From contig CAMDLR010000001.1 of NCBI GenBank assembly GCA_945901845.1, positions 163,623-227,622 on the forward strand: 64,000 bases of DNA, read 5' to 3'. A program made the translations under genes and the position numbers. Under the pieces are notes generated by a model. The model did no database searches. It worked only from the letters and a program-made list of their open reading frames with translations, and was not told the origin of the DNA. Below are positions 26,644 to 35,870 of the stretch, one piece after another (within the stretch, counting starts at the first letter, position 1; each line of letters opens with the position of its first letter). The DNA comes from Sediminibacterium ginsengisoli (GTDB taxonomy: Bacteria; Bacteroidota; Bacteroidia; Chitinophagales; Chitinophagaceae).

Positions 26644-27588
26644 ATGAAGTTTCCAAATCCTGTTTCAGTGAGTCGCATTGCAGAATTAATTGGCGCCACC
26701 GTAATTGGTGATACGCATGCAAACGTGGGGGGCATCAATGAAATTCATGTGGTAGAACCTGGAGATTTGGTATTTGTAGACCATCCCAAATATTATGATG
26801 CTTGCCTAAATAGTGAAGCTAGTTTTATCATCATCAATACCTCAGATGTTATAATTCCAGCAGGAAAAACAATACTTGTAACAAAGGATCCATTTGAATC
26901 TTACCTTACCATTGTTGCTCATTTTAATCCGGTGCTTAAAGCGACAGAACCCATAGCAACAAGTGCTTTCATAGGAGAAGGCACGTATATTATGCCACAG
27001 GTTTTTATTGGTAATCATGTACGTATTGGAAAAAATTGTAGGCTCTATCCAGGTGTTTGCATTTTAGATAATACCGTTATTGGAGACAATGTTATTGTAC
27101 AAGCTGGCAGCATTATTGGTAGCGATGCATTTTATTATAACACCAAAAAAAATAGAGATCAGTGGTTTAAAAAAATGGAAAGTTGTGGATCGGTGGTGCT
27201 TGAAGATGGTGTAGAAATTGGCGCCAATTGTACCATTGATAGAGGCGTTACTGCTATCACTAAAATTGGGGCAGGCACTAAAATAGACAATGGGGTACAT
27301 ATTGGTCATGATACCATTATTGGAAAAAATTGTTTGCTTGCTGCTCAAGTAGGAATCGCTGGTGGTACTATACTAGAAGATGGCGTTACCTTATGGGGAC
27401 AGGTAGGTGTGAATAAAACAATTCGAATTGGAGCAGGTGCCGTGGTGTTAGGCCAAGCTGGTGTTACCAACAATCTAGAAGGAGGTAAAACCTATATGGG
27501 CTTCCCTGCTACTGAAGCTTCTGCTAAAAAACGAGAACTTGTTTGGATCAAAAGAATCCCTGAACTCTGGAAAAAAGTAATGGACTAG
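26644..27588 (+). CDS. lpxD: UDP-3-O-acylglucosamine N-acyltransferase
   Basis: Adds the second 3-hydroxyacyl chain in lipid A synthesis. An N-terminal uridine-binding domain (residues 1 to about 105) is followed by a left-handed beta-helix of hexapeptide repeats. NGVHIGHDTIIG carries the likely catalytic His. I chose ATG 26644 (MKFPNPVSVSRIAELIG) over an in-frame ATG 48 nt upstream because it fits the family start; the protein is then 314 aa. Bacteroidota often carry a second LpxD-like gene, so this could be a paralogue. Convergent with the epimerase gene. Confidence 0.88.
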   Translation: MKFPNPVSVSRIAELIGATVIGDTHANVGGINEIHVVEPGDLVFVDHPKYYDACLNSEASFIIINTSDVIIPAGKTILVTKDPFESYLTIVAHFNPVLKATEPIATSAFIGEGTYIMPQVFIGNHVRIGKNCRLYPGVCILDNTVIGDNVIVQAGSIIGSDAFYYNTKKNRDQWFKKMESCGSVVLEDGVEIGANCTIDRGVTAITKIGAGTKIDNGVHIGHDTIIGKNCLLAAQVGIAGGTILEDGVTLWGQVGVNKTIRIGAGAVVLGQAGVTNNLEGGKTYMGFPATEASAKKRELVWIKRIPELWKKVMD

Positions 27589-27597
27589 ATATTTCCC

Positions 27598-28593
27598 CTA
27601 TCCCTTTAAGTCATATTTTACCGTTAACGCTGCTGCAACTCGATGAATCGTTTCTTCAAGCGGCGTGTACGAAAAATCAGGTAAGGCTTTAAGTAGTTTT
27701 GTATTATCAAAATTTACAACAGCCTGTGCAGTTAACGTCGTTTCCTTGGTTAATAAAGGAGAACTGCCCGTAAAAAAGGCTTTTACCGCTTCAAGTCGCC
27801 AAACAATAGCAGCTAATAGGGGCGTTACTTTTTTAGACGGTCGCGGCACTTTAAAAGCATCAGCAATTAAATTAAATATGGTTCGGTAAGGGGTATTATG
27901 ACCGCTAATAATATAGCGCTGTGCACTAATATCACTTTTCATGAGGGCTGTCATCGCCTTTGATACATCGTTTACATCCACAAAGCCACTCACGCCGTTT
28001 GTATACCATGGAAAACGGTTATACACCGATTTAAAAATTCCCGAAGAGCCGCCATTCCAATCACCACTACCTAATATAATCACCGGGTTCACAATCACAG
28101 CATCAAGTCCTTCACCAATTCCACGCCACACTTCCATTTCTGCTAAATATTTTGTTTTCCCGTATTCGCTGTTACTTGTTTCTTCGGACCAGTTCATGGT
28201 TTCATTGATCGGACCATCTTCTCTTATTCTACCAAGTGCCGCCACAGAACTTACAAATAATAATTTTTTGATGCCTGCTTCGATACAAGCATTAACAACA
28301 TTTGCAGTTCCTTCTACATTGGTGGCGTGCATACGTTGTTTTTGCTTTGGATCAAAAGATACAATAGCAGCACAATGGTATACTTCCGAGATGCCCTTGA
28401 GGGCTTCTTCTAATACCACAACATCTAAAATATCACCTTCTATCCACTCTATTTTATCTGCAAATTGTATGGCTGGAATTTGCTTACGGTAGAGTGCACG
28501 TATTTGCAAATCACTTACGCCATGATGCGCAGCAAATAAAGTTTCAATCAATGAAGCACCTAGTAAACCACTTGCGCCGGTAATAAAAATCAT
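27598..28593 (-). CDS. NAD-dependent epimerase/dehydratase (extended SDR)
   Basis: 331 aa extended SDR with the nucleotide-binding ITGASGLLGASLIE motif, a VYHCAAIVSFDP segment and a YxxxK active site in YGKTKY. It resembles the dihydroflavonol-reductase/hopanoid-associated group of sugar or sterol dehydrogenases, and the substrate is unknown. It lies 8 nt downstream of the Fur-family gene and probably shares its transcript with SCO, so it may respond to metal status even if it does not handle metal. Confidence 0.82.
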   Translation of the reverse strand: MIFITGASGLLGASLIETLFAAHHGVSDLQIRALYRKQIPAIQFADKIEWIEGDILDVVVLEEALKGISEVYHCAAIVSFDPKQKQRMHATNVEGTANVVNACIEAGIKKLLFVSSVAALGRIREDGPINETMNWSEETSNSEYGKTKYLAEMEVWRGIGEGLDAVIVNPVIILGSGDWNGGSSGIFKSVYNRFPWYTNGVSGFVDVNDVSKAMTALMKSDISAQRYIISGHNTPYRTIFNLIADAFKVPRPSKKVTPLLAAIVWRLEAVKAFFTGSSPLLTKETTLTAQAVVNFDNTKLLKALPDFSYTPLEETIHRVAAALTVKYDLKG

Positions 28594-28601
28594 AATAAAT
28601 A

Positions 28602-29027
28602 TTAAGGTAAAAAGTTACAGAAATTACAAATACCACTTACCACCATATCAATTTGTGTAGCGTTAAATCCAGTAGGCATTTTTGCAGCAGGGACTACCAC
28701 ATGCTCTAAACAAAATGCTTTATTACAGTTGTCACAAATAAAATGAACATGGTTATCGTGGTGATGTCCAGCACTACAGCTGTCTTTACAAAGTGCATAT
28801 ACAACCGCATTATCCGGGGTTGGGATGGTATGGATAATCCCTTTGTCTACAAAGGTTTGGAGGGTTCTATAAATAGTAACGCGGTCAAAATCTGCTCCCA
28901 CATGTAATTCAATATCCGCATGCGCTAGTGCCGAATTTTCTTGAAAAAACCCTTCTAGTATTTTTTTTCGGCCATCTGTAATACTCAGGCCACTCCGCTT
29001 TAATAGATCAATTATTTTTTGTTCCAC
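28602..29027 (-). CDS. Fur family metal-responsive regulator (possibly Zur)
   Basis: 141 aa repressor with an N-terminal winged helix (DFDRVTIYRTLQTFVDKGIIH is the DNA-recognition segment) and a metal-binding dimerisation domain. Candidate ligands: the His cluster at 88-95 (HHHDNHVH), Cys98/Cys101 (CDNC) and Cys134/Cys137 (CNFC), the last two pairs forming the structural zinc site. Which metal it senses cannot be read directly. The neighbouring SCO and MerC genes and the TTGCAAC palindrome suggest zinc or copper control, and Zur-type is my first guess. It lies 7 nt after SCO. Confidence 0.88.
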   Translation of the reverse strand: MEQKIIDLLKRSGLSITDGRKKILEGFFQENSALAHADIELHVGADFDRVTIYRTLQTFVDKGIIHTIPTPDNAVVYALCKDSCSAGHHHDNHVHFICDNCNKAFCLEHVVVPAAKMPTGFNATQIDMVVSGICNFCNFLP

Positions 29028-29034
29028 CTATTAA

Positions 29035-29691
29035 TTATTGGGGATTATTGGTAAAAACGCCATTTACAAAAGTGCCTGATATACTTTCTGCGAGTAGCTT
29101 TTTTATGTCTATTTGAAGTTGCTGTAAATCTGTTTGCTTGAGCGCATCATAGACTTGTCCGCGCAGTTTTCCATGACGGTCTACGAGTGCAAAAAATTGG
29201 GTATGAATAAATTGATCTTCAATTTTTTCTACATTGTTTTTTGGATCATCTAGTAAATAGGAGCTTCTTGCCATTTGGTATAAACTATCCTTACGTCCTG
29301 TTAACAGCACCCATTTTTTAGTATCAATTTTTAAAGAGTCGGCGTACTTTTTAAGACGTCCCACCGAATCCGTTTCGGGGTTACAAGTATGTGCTACAAT
29401 TAAAAATTCGGGATTTGATTTGTTGGCTTCATAAATGGTCCGCATACTTTCGTGCATACGTGGACAAATGCCTTTACAAGTTGTAAAAAAATATTGCACA
29501 ACTGTTACCTTTCCACTCATATCTTGATTGGTAAATGATTTGCCATTTTGTGTCGTAAACATAAATGGCTTCACATAACCAAGTGTAGGAAGTTTTGGTT
29601 TCCAATTATCGGTTCCGCGAAACAAGAAGTAATAGAACCCCGCTAACAAAAGGGTAAAAAACACCAGGTAAATTGCCAGTTTCTTGCTCAT
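29035..29691 (-). CDS. SCO family protein (copper chaperone/thioredoxin-like)
   Basis: Membrane-anchored thioredoxin-fold protein that delivers copper to the CuA site of cytochrome oxidase or acts as a thiol reductase. Seen: an N-terminal membrane anchor (residues 5-24), Cys72-x3-Cys76 in CKGICPRM, and the third ligand His163 in FIHTQFF. I chose ATG 29691; a longer open frame to 29877 would run over both promoters and into the divergent gene. 218 aa. It is the first gene of the SCO-Fur-epimerase operon. Confidence 0.9.
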   Translation of the reverse strand: MSKKLAIYLVFFTLLLAGFYYFLFRGTDNWKPKLPTLGYVKPFMFTTQNGKSFTNQDMSGKVTVVQYFFTTCKGICPRMHESMRTIYEANKSNPEFLIVAHTCNPETDSVGRLKKYADSLKIDTKKWVLLTGRKDSLYQMARSSYLLDDPKNNVEKIEDQFIHTQFFALVDRHGKLRGQVYDALKQTDLQQLQIDIKKLLAESISGTFVNGVFTNNPQ

Positions 29692-29708
29692 ACTTTTAGA
29701 ATTGATTT

Positions 29709-29738
29709 CAAAGTTACGCTTATTCCAACATTTTGCAA
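29709..29738 (-). promoter_or_regulatory. SCO operon promoter
   Basis: Minus strand: TTG (29736-29738), 19 nt, then TAACTTTG (29709-29716), an exact -7 match. The -33 triplet lies inside the palindrome at 29733-29749. The start codon is 17 nt downstream. Confidence 0.8.
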
Positions 29739-29762
29739 CATAGTTGCAATAGCGTATCTTTG
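29732..29762 (+). promoter_or_regulatory. MerC gene promoter
   Basis: Plus strand: TTTG (29732-29735), 19 nt, then TATCTTTG (29755-29762), an exact -7 match. The ATG follows 5 nt later, so the transcript should be almost leaderless. The -33 overlaps the palindrome. Confidence 0.8.
29733..29749. promoter_or_regulatory. palindromic operator TTGCAACATAGTTGCAA
   Basis: TTGCAAC and GTTGCAA are perfect 7-bp arms around ATA. The site covers the -33 elements of both divergent promoters, so one bound dimer could silence both. The Fur-family protein encoded in the SCO operon is the obvious candidate to bind it. Confidence 0.75.
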
Positions 29763-29767
29763 TACCC

Positions 29768-30160
29768 ATGAAATTCAAGATTAACTGGGACGCTTTTGGT
29801 ATTGCCGCATCGGTGGCATGTGCCATACACTGTGCAGTGTTACCACTTATTTTGAGCAGTTTGCCCCTTTTTGGCATAAATATTATTGAAAATCAAGGCT
29901 TTGAATTTCTAATGATCGCCCTAGCTTTTGTGGTGGGCGTTTACTCCTTATACCATGGCCGCAAAAAACACCACCATAGTTATTATCCCATGGTCTTATT
30001 TGCAGCGGGTATCAGTTTGCTTTTCATAAAATCAATGCTGCATTCGCATAGCCTTATGCTGCTGCTCCCTGCGGTATCACTTGTAGTAATAGCGCATTAT
30101 TTAAACTATAAATTGTGCAGGGTACATAACCACGCTCACGCCGACGATTGCAATCATTAA
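29768..30160 (+). CDS. MerC-domain membrane protein
   Basis: 130 aa with four predicted membrane segments and the MerC-type metal motif CAIHC (Cys18, His21, Cys22) in the first one. The tail is His/Cys-rich ([14 protein letters not shown]) and could bind metal. MerC was defined as a mercury importer, but with no mer genes here and a Fur-family regulator next door a role in zinc or another transition metal is more likely; that is inference. The stop codon overlaps that of cysS on the other strand by four bases (TTAA, 30157-30160). Confidence 0.85.
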   Translation: MKFKINWDAFGIAASVACAIHCAVLPLILSSLPLFGINIIENQGFEFLMIALAFVVGVYSLYHGRKKHHHSYYPMVLFAAGISLLFIKSMLHSHSLMLLLPAVSLVVIAHYLNYKLCRVHNHAHADDCNH

Positions 30161-31671
30161 TTTGAAACAGAATAACTAACGCTCCCGTCTTTCTCATCTT
30201 TTAATTGGACGCCTAGTGCCATGAGCTGGTTTCTGATTTTATCGGAAGTGACAAAATCTTTACTTGCCTTGGCCTGACTGCGCACTTCGATAAGCAGTTG
30301 CAATACACCATCTAAAACAGCCGTGTTTGCGGCAGAGGGTGCTACTAGTCCAAAAATATCTTCGAGGTAAGTTTTTAATGACTGCTGCAGGTGTAAAACG
30401 GTGCTATTAGATAGTGCAGTGATTGGCGTGTGTTTATCCTTGATACCATTAATGATGGGAACCAACTCAAACATATTTGCTAGCACTTTAGGCGTACTAA
30501 AATCATCGCTCATAAACACCCCAAAATCATCAACGAGTGCATTTACTTTTTTATCCAATTCAATATCGGTAGCTGCTGTTGTTGCATCAGACACTTCTAA
30601 TTTAGACAGCCACTCATAGGCATCCCACAAACGCTTGGCAGCTTTATCTGCAGCAATAAGCGCTTCGTTACTAAAATCGAGCGTGCCCCTGTAATGACTT
30701 TGTAAAATAAAAAACCGAACCGTATTTGGAGCGTAGGCTTGTTCTAAAATAGGATGCGTACCCGCAAAAAGTTCGGAGAGTTTAATAACGTTATTATAAC
30801 TCTTCCCCATCTTTTTTCCATTGATGGTAATCATATTATTATGCAACCAATAATTTGCTGGTGCTACATGATTACAAACAGTGCTTTGCGCAATCTCACA
30901 TTCGTGGTGTGGAAATTGTAAATCCATACCACCTCCGTGTATATCAAATTTTTTACCTAAATATTTTGAACTCATGGCAGAACACTCAATATGCCAACCT
31001 GGGAAACCCTCTCCCCATGGGCTTTGCCAGCGCATGATATGTTCTGGAGGGGCTTTTTTCCATAATGCAAAATCAGACTTGTTTTGCTTTTCATCCTGGT
31101 TGTCTAACTCCCTGGTTGTATCAAGTTGATCTTCTAAATTACGGCCACTTAATATGCCATAGGGTTGACCTTTTTTAGAAAAGTCAGTGTTGTATTTTTC
31201 AACATCAAAATATACAGAGCCGTTGGCTTCGTATGCATAACCATCTGCAATGATTTGCTTGATCATTTCTATTTGCTCCACAATATGACCCGTAGCTGTG
31301 GGCTCGATGCTTGGGGGTAAATTATTAAACTGCTGCATCGCCCAATGAAACATATTGGTGTATTTCTGCACCAGCTCCATCGGTTCTAATTTTTCTAGTA
31401 CCGCTTTTGTTGCAATTTTATCTTCGGCTTCTCTACCTTCTTCTTCAAAATGTCCAGCGTCTGTAATGTTACGAACGTAACGCACTTTATACCCAAGGTG
31501 TTGCAGATACCTAAACACCACATCAAATGTGATAAAAGGTCTCGCATGGCCTAAATGGCTTTCTCCAGAAACAGTTGGACCACATACATACATGCCAACA
31601 TAAGGCGCGCCTATGGGCGTAAATACTTCTTTTTGACGGGTTAACGAATTGTATACTTTTAAAACAGCCAT
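30157..31671 (-). CDS. cysS: cysteinyl-tRNA synthetase
   Basis: Class I synthetase charging tRNA(Cys). It has the zinc-binding CGPTV, the HLGH form of the HIGH motif, further zinc ligands in HIECSAM and FPHHECE, and the KMGKS loop (KMGKSYNNV) in place of KMSKS, which is common in this family. 504 aa is full length, with the C-terminal DALR-like domain. It is the last gene of a five-gene minus-strand run and ends across the MerC stop. Confidence 0.96.
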   Translation of the reverse strand: MAVLKVYNSLTRQKEVFTPIGAPYVGMYVCGPTVSGESHLGHARPFITFDVVFRYLQHLGYKVRYVRNITDAGHFEEEGREAEDKIATKAVLEKLEPMELVQKYTNMFHWAMQQFNNLPPSIEPTATGHIVEQIEMIKQIIADGYAYEANGSVYFDVEKYNTDFSKKGQPYGILSGRNLEDQLDTTRELDNQDEKQNKSDFALWKKAPPEHIMRWQSPWGEGFPGWHIECSAMSSKYLGKKFDIHGGGMDLQFPHHECEIAQSTVCNHVAPANYWLHNNMITINGKKMGKSYNNVIKLSELFAGTHPILEQAYAPNTVRFFILQSHYRGTLDFSNEALIAADKAAKRLWDAYEWLSKLEVSDATTAATDIELDKKVNALVDDFGVFMSDDFSTPKVLANMFELVPIINGIKDKHTPITALSNSTVLHLQQSLKTYLEDIFGLVAPSAANTAVLDGVLQLLIEVRSQAKASKDFVTSDKIRNQLMALGVQLKDEKDGSVSYSVSN

Positions 31672-31688
31672 GAGGACACGAAGGTATT

Positions 31689-32804
31689 TTATTTTTTTAA
31701 TTGTACGTCAGAAACCAGCATCACATGGTCACTAAGTCCCTCATCAATCATATCAAAAGTGACAATGTCAAACCCGGGGCTTGTTAAAATATAGTCGATA
31801 CGAAGTGTAGGAGCGAGGGTTGTGAAACTATTGCCTATACCAAAACCTTTTTGCAAAAAGGCATCCTTCCAGTTGTTTCGAATAGTAAAATAGGTATAGG
31901 AATTGGGCACGTCATTAAAATCGCCGCAAATGATGGATGGGTAAGGTGTGCTAGCAAGGGCTTTTTTAACCAGCTCTGCTTGAGGTCCTCTACGCTTAAA
32001 AGCCTGCCCCATTTTATTAAATAGGTTCATAGAAGCGTCGATGGTTTTAGCGTCTTGCTCCTTGATTTTTTCAATATCAGAATAATCGGTTTGCTTGAAT
32101 TTAAATGATTGCAAGTGCGTATTAAATATTCGGATGGTATCGGTGCCTTTTAAAATATCAACATAAATAAGACTCTCTGCAACTGGAAACTTAATTTTTC
32201 CAGAATCTATAATTTGGTATTTAGAAAAAATAATACACCCCGACTGATAGGCGCCATCATTTCTGGTATAATCTTTAGAAAAATAAAAATATTTATAGCG
32301 CTTTTTAAATAGTTCAATATTATTTGTTTGTGCACCGCCTAATTCGGAATTATTAAATTCTTGTAAACAAACAACATCGGGTTCTAAAAGTAAAATGCTC
32401 GCAGCAATATCTTTACGTATTTGCTTTTTAACAAGCGGCTTTTTTGATAAACCATTAAAACTTTGAATATTCCAATCTATAATTCGAATATGATTTTCTC
32501 TTTTTCGATCAGACAACATAGGGCCAGGTTTTACTGCGGCAATAACACCAATTTGCTGCCATCCAATACAAAGCACTATGATAGAAATGAGTGATAGTTT
32601 GGGTTTAACGATGAGCCAAAAAATAACGAAGAAAAATAAAATGATAATGGCATATGGAACAGCTAGTCCTGTAAAACCTAAAATCCACCAATTAGCAGTA
32701 GGTGCAAATGGCGTTATACAAGCCAACAAAAAAATAACTGCAACAAATAAATTGATGAAAAGAATAACTGTTTTAGCTGCCCGCCTAATAAAACTTCCCG
32801 CCAT
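31689..32804 (-). CDS. membrane-anchored endonuclease/exonuclease/phosphatase family protein
   Basis: 371 aa. Three hydrophobic segments occupy about residues 10-90, and the EEP domain follows on the far side of the membrane. Catalytic residues are visible in IDWNIQSFNG (Asn), VVCLQEFNN (Glu), ICGDFNDVPNS (Asp/Asn) and the final SDHVMLVSD (Asp-His). Members cleave phosphodiester bonds in nucleic acids, lipids or small molecules; the substrate cannot be told here. It is 17 nt upstream of cysS. Confidence 0.85.
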   Translation of the reverse strand: MAGSFIRRAAKTVILFINLFVAVIFLLACITPFAPTANWWILGFTGLAVPYAIIILFFFVIFWLIVKPKLSLISIIVLCIGWQQIGVIAAVKPGPMLSDRKRENHIRIIDWNIQSFNGLSKKPLVKKQIRKDIAASILLLEPDVVCLQEFNNSELGGAQTNNIELFKKRYKYFYFSKDYTRNDGAYQSGCIIFSKYQIIDSGKIKFPVAESLIYVDILKGTDTIRIFNTHLQSFKFKQTDYSDIEKIKEQDAKTIDASMNLFNKMGQAFKRRGPQAELVKKALASTPYPSIICGDFNDVPNSYTYFTIRNNWKDAFLQKGFGIGNSFTTLAPTLRIDYILTSPGFDIVTFDMIDEGLSDHVMLVSDVQLKK

Positions 32805-32840
32805 GTATTAAAAATAAGAATTAATGGCGGGAACAAAAAA

Positions 32841-33707
32841 TTATTCCTGACTAACTGATTTCAAAAATGCTTTTTCGCTTTCGTTTAAATTTTCATAACC
32901 TACGATATTCATTTTATCTAAAATTGTATTGAGCCGGCTTTCTGTAGAATCAAACCCCCTAGTGTCGGCTTTTACAATACGCGTATTTTTAGGGGCCAGT
33001 AAATTGTTGCCCCAGTGGTAAAAGCGAATCATCCAAGCACCTAGATTGGTGCCGTTTTGTAAAAGTTTCATATAACCAAAACCCACCAGCGCAGCGGCAA
33101 CATGGGAAATAAGAATTGACGGCACAACAAATGCTGTTGAAAAATCCAACAATAAAAAAATAAGGGTCAATACCCATAATGGAATCCCGCCATTTACAAG
33201 TGGAAATAACCTGTACTTGGGAGCCAATACCGTGGTAGCAACAGCAATGCCTACGATACTAGCGCCTGCCCCCATAATGGACCCCGCAGCATTTACTGGA
33301 CCAGGCATAAGCGCGGTAGCAGTTAAAAAAACAACCCCGCCAATGGCGCCTGCATAGATATAAACGGGGATGATATGTTTATTGCCCGATAAATCTTGAA
33401 AAATGTAACCAAAACTCCAAAGCCATAACATACTACTAACCAGCTGCCAAAAATGATATTGGCTAAAAAAGTGAATCAAAAAAGTCCATGGTTTATAAAA
33501 GACGCCTACAAAACTACTTGGCATTCTAAACCAATCTACAATTTGACGCTCAAAAAGTTCCAGCGGCGTATCGGTTAAATAATACACTGTTTTCAAAAAA
33601 CTGATGAGCACAAAAATGAGCATGTTTACTGCAAATAAAAAAACAAGCGCATTGCTATCTTCACCAAGTAGCATTTTTCTATTTGTCATAAAACGTTGTT
33701 GAGGCAT
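32841..33707 (-). CDS. divergent rhomboid family protein
   Basis: About 288 aa with at least six predicted membrane segments. I place the start at ATG 33707 (MPQQRFMTNRK), 14 nt after the other rhomboid gene, because the longer frame runs into that gene. The region of the serine motif reads GAGASIVG, so a Ser is present but lacks the following Gly. The usual Asn in the fourth-helix HxxxN element appears as Ser (HFWQLVSS). A later ISHVAAALVG supplies a His. It may therefore be a weakened or inactive rhomboid. Confidence 0.75.
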   Translation of the reverse strand: MPQQRFMTNRKMLLGEDSNALVFLFAVNMLIFVLISFLKTVYYLTDTPLELFERQIVDWFRMPSSFVGVFYKPWTFLIHFFSQYHFWQLVSSMLWLWSFGYIFQDLSGNKHIIPVYIYAGAIGGVVFLTATALMPGPVNAAGSIMGAGASIVGIAVATTVLAPKYRLFPLVNGGIPLWVLTLIFLLLDFSTAFVVPSILISHVAAALVGFGYMKLLQNGTNLGAWMIRFYHWGNNLLAPKNTRIVKADTRGFDSTESRLNTILDKMNIVGYENLNESEKAFLKSVSQE

Positions 33708-33721
33708 AAATTGGCTATATA

Positions 33722-34438
33722 TTAGTGAAACGTTTTTTTGTTGGTTTTGTTCCAAGTAACAACAATAATTAATCCTACGATTGCCCCACCCACGTGGGCC
33801 CATCTAGCAACATTGTCGCCAGCTGCATTTTGAACCGCACTATAAATTTCAAAGGCGAAATAAATTAGTCCAACCCACTTTGCTTTAACGGGTACAAAAA
33901 AGTATAAATAGATATACGTATTTGGAAATAAATAAACAAACGCAGCGAGTATCCCAAATACTGCACCGCTCGCACCAAGTGTAGCAGTATTTATAATTTG
34001 ATTGTATTTGAAAGCAACTGCTTCATTGATGATCCCAAGTTTTTCTCTGGCTTGAAAGTCCTCAATGAGTGGCGTTAACTCGTAACTTAAAAATAATAAA
34101 TGAATGAATGCTGCTCCTAATCCGCAAACCATATAAAAAGTTAAGAACCTAGCAGAGCCCCATAAATTTTCTAACACAGACCCAAACATCCAGAGCGCAA
34201 ACATATTACCTAAAATATGATAGAAATCACCGTGCATGAACATGTGCGTTATAAGTTGCCATGGCTTAAACAAATCACTTTGCCATGCGTGGAGTGCAAA
34301 CAAATCCTCTAGGCTAAAATTTGCAGTGGGAGATTCCGGAAATGTTTGTTGCGCTAAATAAAATAACCCGTTAATGATTAATAAATTTTTAATAATCACG
34401 GGCAAAATCTCAAATCGGCCGGGTCTAAATTCTGTCAT
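33722..34438 (-). CDS. rhomboid family intramembrane serine protease
   Basis: 238 aa intramembrane protease. Catalytic elements are all present: HILGNMFALWMFG (His/Asn), GASGAVFG with the nucleophile Ser, and RWAHVGGAIVG with the base His. Rhomboids cut membrane-anchored proteins within the bilayer. It begins 1 nt after rlmD and is followed by a second, degenerate rhomboid, suggesting a duplicated pair in one transcript. Confidence 0.92.
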   Translation of the reverse strand: MTEFRPGRFEILPVIIKNLLIINGLFYLAQQTFPESPTANFSLEDLFALHAWQSDLFKPWQLITHMFMHGDFYHILGNMFALWMFGSVLENLWGSARFLTFYMVCGLGAAFIHLLFLSYELTPLIEDFQAREKLGIINEAVAFKYNQIINTATLGASGAVFGILAAFVYLFPNTYIYLYFFVPVKAKWVGLIYFAFEIYSAVQNAAGDNVARWAHVGGAIVGLIIVVTWNKTNKKTFH

Positions 34439-34439
34439 A

Positions 34440-35864
34440 CTAATTCTTTAATTTTAACTGCACCACATTTTCGATATGGAGTGTATGTGGAAACATATCA
34501 ACTGGCTGAATTTTAGTGACCGCATATTTTTCATCAAGGAGTGCTAAATCTCTAGCCTGTGTAGCAGGGTTACAACTGACGTATACAATGGTTGGCGCCG
34601 CTATTTCTAATAATTTTTTTACGAGTTTATCGTGCATACCCGCTCTTGGTGGATCTGTGATAATCACGTCAGGCTTGCCATGCGTAGCAAAAAAGTTGTC
34701 GTCTACAATATCAATCACATCCCCTGCAAAAAATGCAGTATGCTGCAAATTGTTGAGTGCGGCATTAATTTTAGCATCCTCAATAGCTTCTGCTACTACT
34801 TCTACGCCCACCACTTTTTTTGCACCTTCACTTAAAAAAATACCAATACTTCCGGTACCGCAATAGAGGTCATACACAACCTGCAACCCATCGAGCTCTG
34901 CAAATTCACGCGTTACTTGATAGAGTTTTTCTGCCTGTTTGGTATTGGTTTGAAAAAATGATTTAGGACTTATTTTAAACGAAAATTTTTCCAGTTTTTC
35001 GGTGATGCTTCCATTTCCAAAATATGTTTTTGGATCAAGGTCATACAAACTATCATTTCGTTTTGTATTGATCGTATAAAGTAATGTTGTAATTGCCGGA
35101 AATGCTTCGAGTAACTGATCCAGTAATGCAAGACGGTGTGGTTCATCTTCGTAACCAAACACAACATTAATCATGAGTTCACCGGTTGTGGTGTTACGCA
35201 CAAACATATTACGCAACCATCCCGTATGCTGCTTTACATCGTAATATGGAAGGTCATGATGAAGTGCATACTTTGCTACCATTTTACGAATGAGGTTGGT
35301 AGGCTCTTCTTGCAAATGACAAGTATCTACTTCTACAACTTTATCATAAAAACCACGCACATGAAAACCAGCAGCGCCAGGCTGATTGGAAAAATCGGCA
35401 CCTGCTGCTTTTAAGGCCCTGAATTCTTCGGAAGGAATATATTTTTTTGTAGCAAACGTATATTCCATTTTGTTGCGGTACAGTTCTGTTTGACTGGCGC
35501 CAATAATGGGCTGGATGTCCGGCAGCTGTATGCGTCCAATTCTGGTTAAATTATCGGTTACTTGTTGTTGCTTGTACACGAGTTGTTTTGCATAAGGAAG
35601 CATCTGCCACTGACATCCACCACATACACCAAAATGCGCACAAAATGGTTGTACCCGGTCTTCAGAATATGACCTATAAGCCACTACAAAGCCTTCGGCC
35701 CAGTCGGCTTTATTTTTTTTAAGTTGCACATCTACAACATCGCCAGGTACAGCGCCTTCAATAAATACCACTTTGCCATCTACACGGGCCAACGCCTTAC
35801 CCTCGGCAGCATAATTCTCTACCAATACCTGTTCTAAAATGGGTTGTTTCTTTTGTTTTCTCAC
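34440..35864 (-). CDS. rlmD: 23S rRNA (uracil-5-)-methyltransferase, RlmD-type
   Basis: SAM-dependent RNA m5U methyltransferase of the RumA/TrmA family. Seen: an N-terminal TRAM domain, iron-sulfur cysteines in FCAHFGVCGGCQWQ, the SAM-binding YDLYCGTGSIGIFL, the ITDPPRAGMH motif, and the catalytic Cys in VYVSCNPATQARDL. I chose GTG 35864 over TTG 35873 because TTG lies inside the exact -7 element TATATTTG (35871-35878), which would put it upstream of the transcript start. Length about 474 aa. The target (1939 or another U) is inferred from family. First gene of a run of five. Confidence 0.87.
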   Translation of the reverse strand: MRKQKKQPILEQVLVENYAAEGKALARVDGKVVFIEGAVPGDVVDVQLKKNKADWAEGFVVAYRSYSEDRVQPFCAHFGVCGGCQWQMLPYAKQLVYKQQQVTDNLTRIGRIQLPDIQPIIGASQTELYRNKMEYTFATKKYIPSEEFRALKAAGADFSNQPGAAGFHVRGFYDKVVEVDTCHLQEEPTNLIRKMVAKYALHHDLPYYDVKQHTGWLRNMFVRNTTTGELMINVVFGYEDEPHRLALLDQLLEAFPAITTLLYTINTKRNDSLYDLDPKTYFGNGSITEKLEKFSFKISPKSFFQTNTKQAEKLYQVTREFAELDGLQVVYDLYCGTGSIGIFLSEGAKKVVGVEVVAEAIEDAKINAALNNLQHTAFFAGDVIDIVDDNFFATHGKPDVIITDPPRAGMHDKLVKKLLEIAAPTIVYVSCNPATQARDLALLDEKYAVTKIQPVDMFPHTLHIENVVQLKLKN

Positions 35865-35870
35865 TACATG

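Noticed and set aside
27941..28492. A 183-codon open frame opposite the epimerase gene.
   Set aside because: The minus-strand gene has clear SDR motifs across the same bases; the other frame has no recognisable domain, signal peptide or own promoter.
29692..29877. A 62-residue N-terminal extension of the SCO protein.
   Set aside because: It would read through both divergent promoters and the operator and overlap the MerC gene start; ATG 29691 gives a normal SCO membrane anchor.
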